64,000 bases of DNA, taken from assembly GCA_946480925.1 (NCBI GenBank), contig CAMLLU010000028.1:1-64000 (forward strand), given 5' to 3'. The translations under genes were made by a program, and so were the position numbers. How positions within the stretch are numbered: position 1 is the stretch's first letter; every line of letters starts with the position of its first letter. The DNA comes from an uncultured Rivibacter sp. (GTDB taxonomy: Bacteria; Pseudomonadota; Gammaproteobacteria; Burkholderiales; Burkholderiaceae). Below the pieces are notes generated by a model. The model was not told the origin of the DNA. It saw only the letters and a program-made list of their open reading frames with translations, and ran no database searches. Below, in pieces: positions 62,996 to 64,000 of this stretch.

Positions 62996-63607
62996 CTATT
63001 TGACGTTGCCGGAGATGCCCGGCGCGGAGGCCTCGCACGCATAGCGCAGCATCACGATGTCGGACCCCGCGAGGCGGCGCTCCTCGATGAGTGCCAGCGG
63101 TGCCGGCAGGCCGGCCTCGAAGGTGCGCACGCCTTCACCGAGCACCACGTTGCCGACTAGCAGCCGCACCTCGTCGACCAGGCCATGCACCAGCAGGTCG
63201 TTCATCAGTACGTGGCTGCCGAAGGCCAGCAGGTCTCGGCCGGTGCCGGCCTTCAGTGCGCCGATGCGCGCATGGGCCTGTGCACGGCGCACCACCTGGG
63301 CATCGCTCCACGGAGCGTCTGCCGGCAGCGACAGCGTGTCGCTGACCACGAGCTTGCCCATTCGCTCGGTCAGCGCCGCGATTTCGGCCAGCACCGGGCC
63401 GGCCGACGGGTCCTTGCGCACCTGGGGCCAGAAGGCCTGGAACATGCCGAAGGTGATGCGGCCGAAAAGCAGCGTGCCGGCCGGGCGCAGCAGCTCGACG
63501 TTGTGGTCGTCGAACACCGGCCCCATGGGCAAGCGGCTGAGGTCGCCGCCGGGGCCGGCACAAAAGCCGTCGAGCGAAACGAGGTTGCTGAAGATGAGCT
63601 TGGCCAT
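62996..63607 (-). CDS. RibD C-terminal/dihydrofolate reductase-fold protein 2
   Basis: A 203-residue protein with family landmarks IFSNLVSLDGFCAGPGGD, LLFGRITFGMFQAFWP and VRLLVGNVVLGEGVRTF. It is clearly divergent from the copy at 58452-59066, so the two are not a recent duplication. It lies next to the sigma-factor gene at 63724, an association often seen for small DHFR-like proteins. Its metabolic role is unknown. AAAGG about 10 bp before the ATG at 63607 is the ribosome site. Confidence 0.88.
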   Translation of the reverse strand: MAKLIFSNLVSLDGFCAGPGGDLSRLPMGPVFDDHNVELLRPAGTLLFGRITFGMFQAFWPQVRKDPSAGPVLAEIAALTERMGKLVVSDTLSLPADAPWSDAQVVRRAQAHARIGALKAGTGRDLLAFGSHVLMNDLLVHGLVDEVRLLVGNVVLGEGVRTFEAGLPAPLALIEERRLAGSDIVMLRYACEASAPGISGNVK

Positions 63608-63723
63608 CGGAGGTCGCCTTTCTGCCGGGGGTTCATGAGGTGACACGGCCCGGCGCATCCGGGGCGCGTCACCTCTTCAGAGACAGGCGGCTGCGCAAAC
63701 TCATCGGTGGGCGCCGATGCGCA

Positions 63724-64000
63724 TCAAGAAATCTCTTCGGCCAGGCCAAACCGCCGGTGCACGGCCGGATCCAGAAAGCTGTGCAGGCCGGCAATGCGCC
63801 CCCCACGCAGACTCAGCAGGGTGATCCCGGCAAGCCGGAACCGGGCTTCCCCATCGGCCTGCATGTAGCAGGCAAAGCCCACCTGCCCGTTGGCCCGCAG
63901 CGGCAACAGGCGCCACGGTGTGGCGAAGACCCGTTCGACGATGAACTTCTCGACGAAGGCCCTGCCGTCGAACCACGACGGCAGCGGCGGCATCGTGAAG
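63724..64000 (-). CDS. ECF sigma factor with SnoaL-like tail, 3' part only
   Basis: The visible ~92 residues are the C-terminal domain of an ECF41/SigJ-type RNA polymerase sigma factor (TIGR02960-like): FTMPPLPSWFDGRAFVEKFI, RLLPLRANGQVGFACY and ITLLSLRGGRIAGLHSFLDP. These regulators carry a SnoaL/NTF2-like ligand domain after sigma regions 2 and 4. The sigma regions lie beyond the window edge and the frame stays open to 64000. Together with the DHFR-like gene it probably forms a small regulon. Confidence 0.72.
   Translation of the reverse strand, partial: FTMPPLPSWFDGRAFVEKFIVERVFATPWRLLPLRANGQVGFACYMQADGEARFRLAGITLLSLRGGRIAGLHSFLDPAVHRRFGLAEEIS

Overview
The window is high-GC bacterial DNA. 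Its gene set fits a betaproteobacterium of the order Burkholderiales, probably a Rubrivivax/Leptothrix-type lineage; that placement is an inference from gene content (cysteine-type intracellular PHB depolymerase, stand-alone RnfB, iscRSUA-hscBA-fdx followed by dnaQ, vanAB/vanR). No 16S gene is present to confirm it.

Layout. 1-2.4 kb: a decayed mini-island of about 2.1 kb in the 3' end of tRNA-Ala(CGC), bounded by 22-bp direct repeats and carrying a broken integrase and one intact membrane/coiled-coil gene. 2.4-9.8 kb: metabolic and housekeeping genes (hydroxyacid dehydrogenase, esterase, rnfB, phaZ, tyrB, uvrB). 10.0-34.7 kb: a 24.7-kb envelope cluster in two divergent arms. The leftward arm (nine genes) encodes four secreted or lipidated proteins, three of them large or repeat-rich, plus a small secreted protein, one ExbB/TolQ-type protein, two ExbD/TolR-type proteins and a TonB-like protein ending in an AgmX/PglI-type domain. 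The rightward arm encodes a ~2,880-residue protein of about 14 DUF11-like modules and a 1,707-residue outer-membrane protein with three OmpA-like domains followed by a beta-barrel. An ~890-bp control region with two CRP-type palindromes separates the arms. The parts resemble the proton-driven Agl/Glt machinery of myxobacteria coupled to a giant surface protein, and I consider this the main candidate for an undescribed system.

34.7-41.7 kb: low-molecular-weight phosphatase, the complete isc operon with a recognisable IscR site, dnaQ and tRNA-Val(CAC). 41.7-48.2 kb: zinc-ribbon protein, a SARP-type ATPase regulator, and a hydrolase/methyltransferase/haloperoxidase-like set. 48.2-51.0 kb: vanillate demethylase vanAB and vanR, with two exact VanR operator palindromes between them.

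51.2-58.3 kb: a retron-like defence operon: HEAT-like protein, SWIM zinc-finger protein, a structured ncRNA with 13-nt a1/a2 complementary ends and a long msd-type stem, and a retron reverse transcriptase (NAxxH, YADD, VTG) that carries an unusual C-terminal membrane domain. 58.4-64 kb: two RibD/DHFR-fold proteins, a hybrid histidine kinase, an XRE/DUF6036 nucleotidyltransferase pair whose second gene is frameshifted, and the 3' end of an ECF sigma factor with a SnoaL-like tail.
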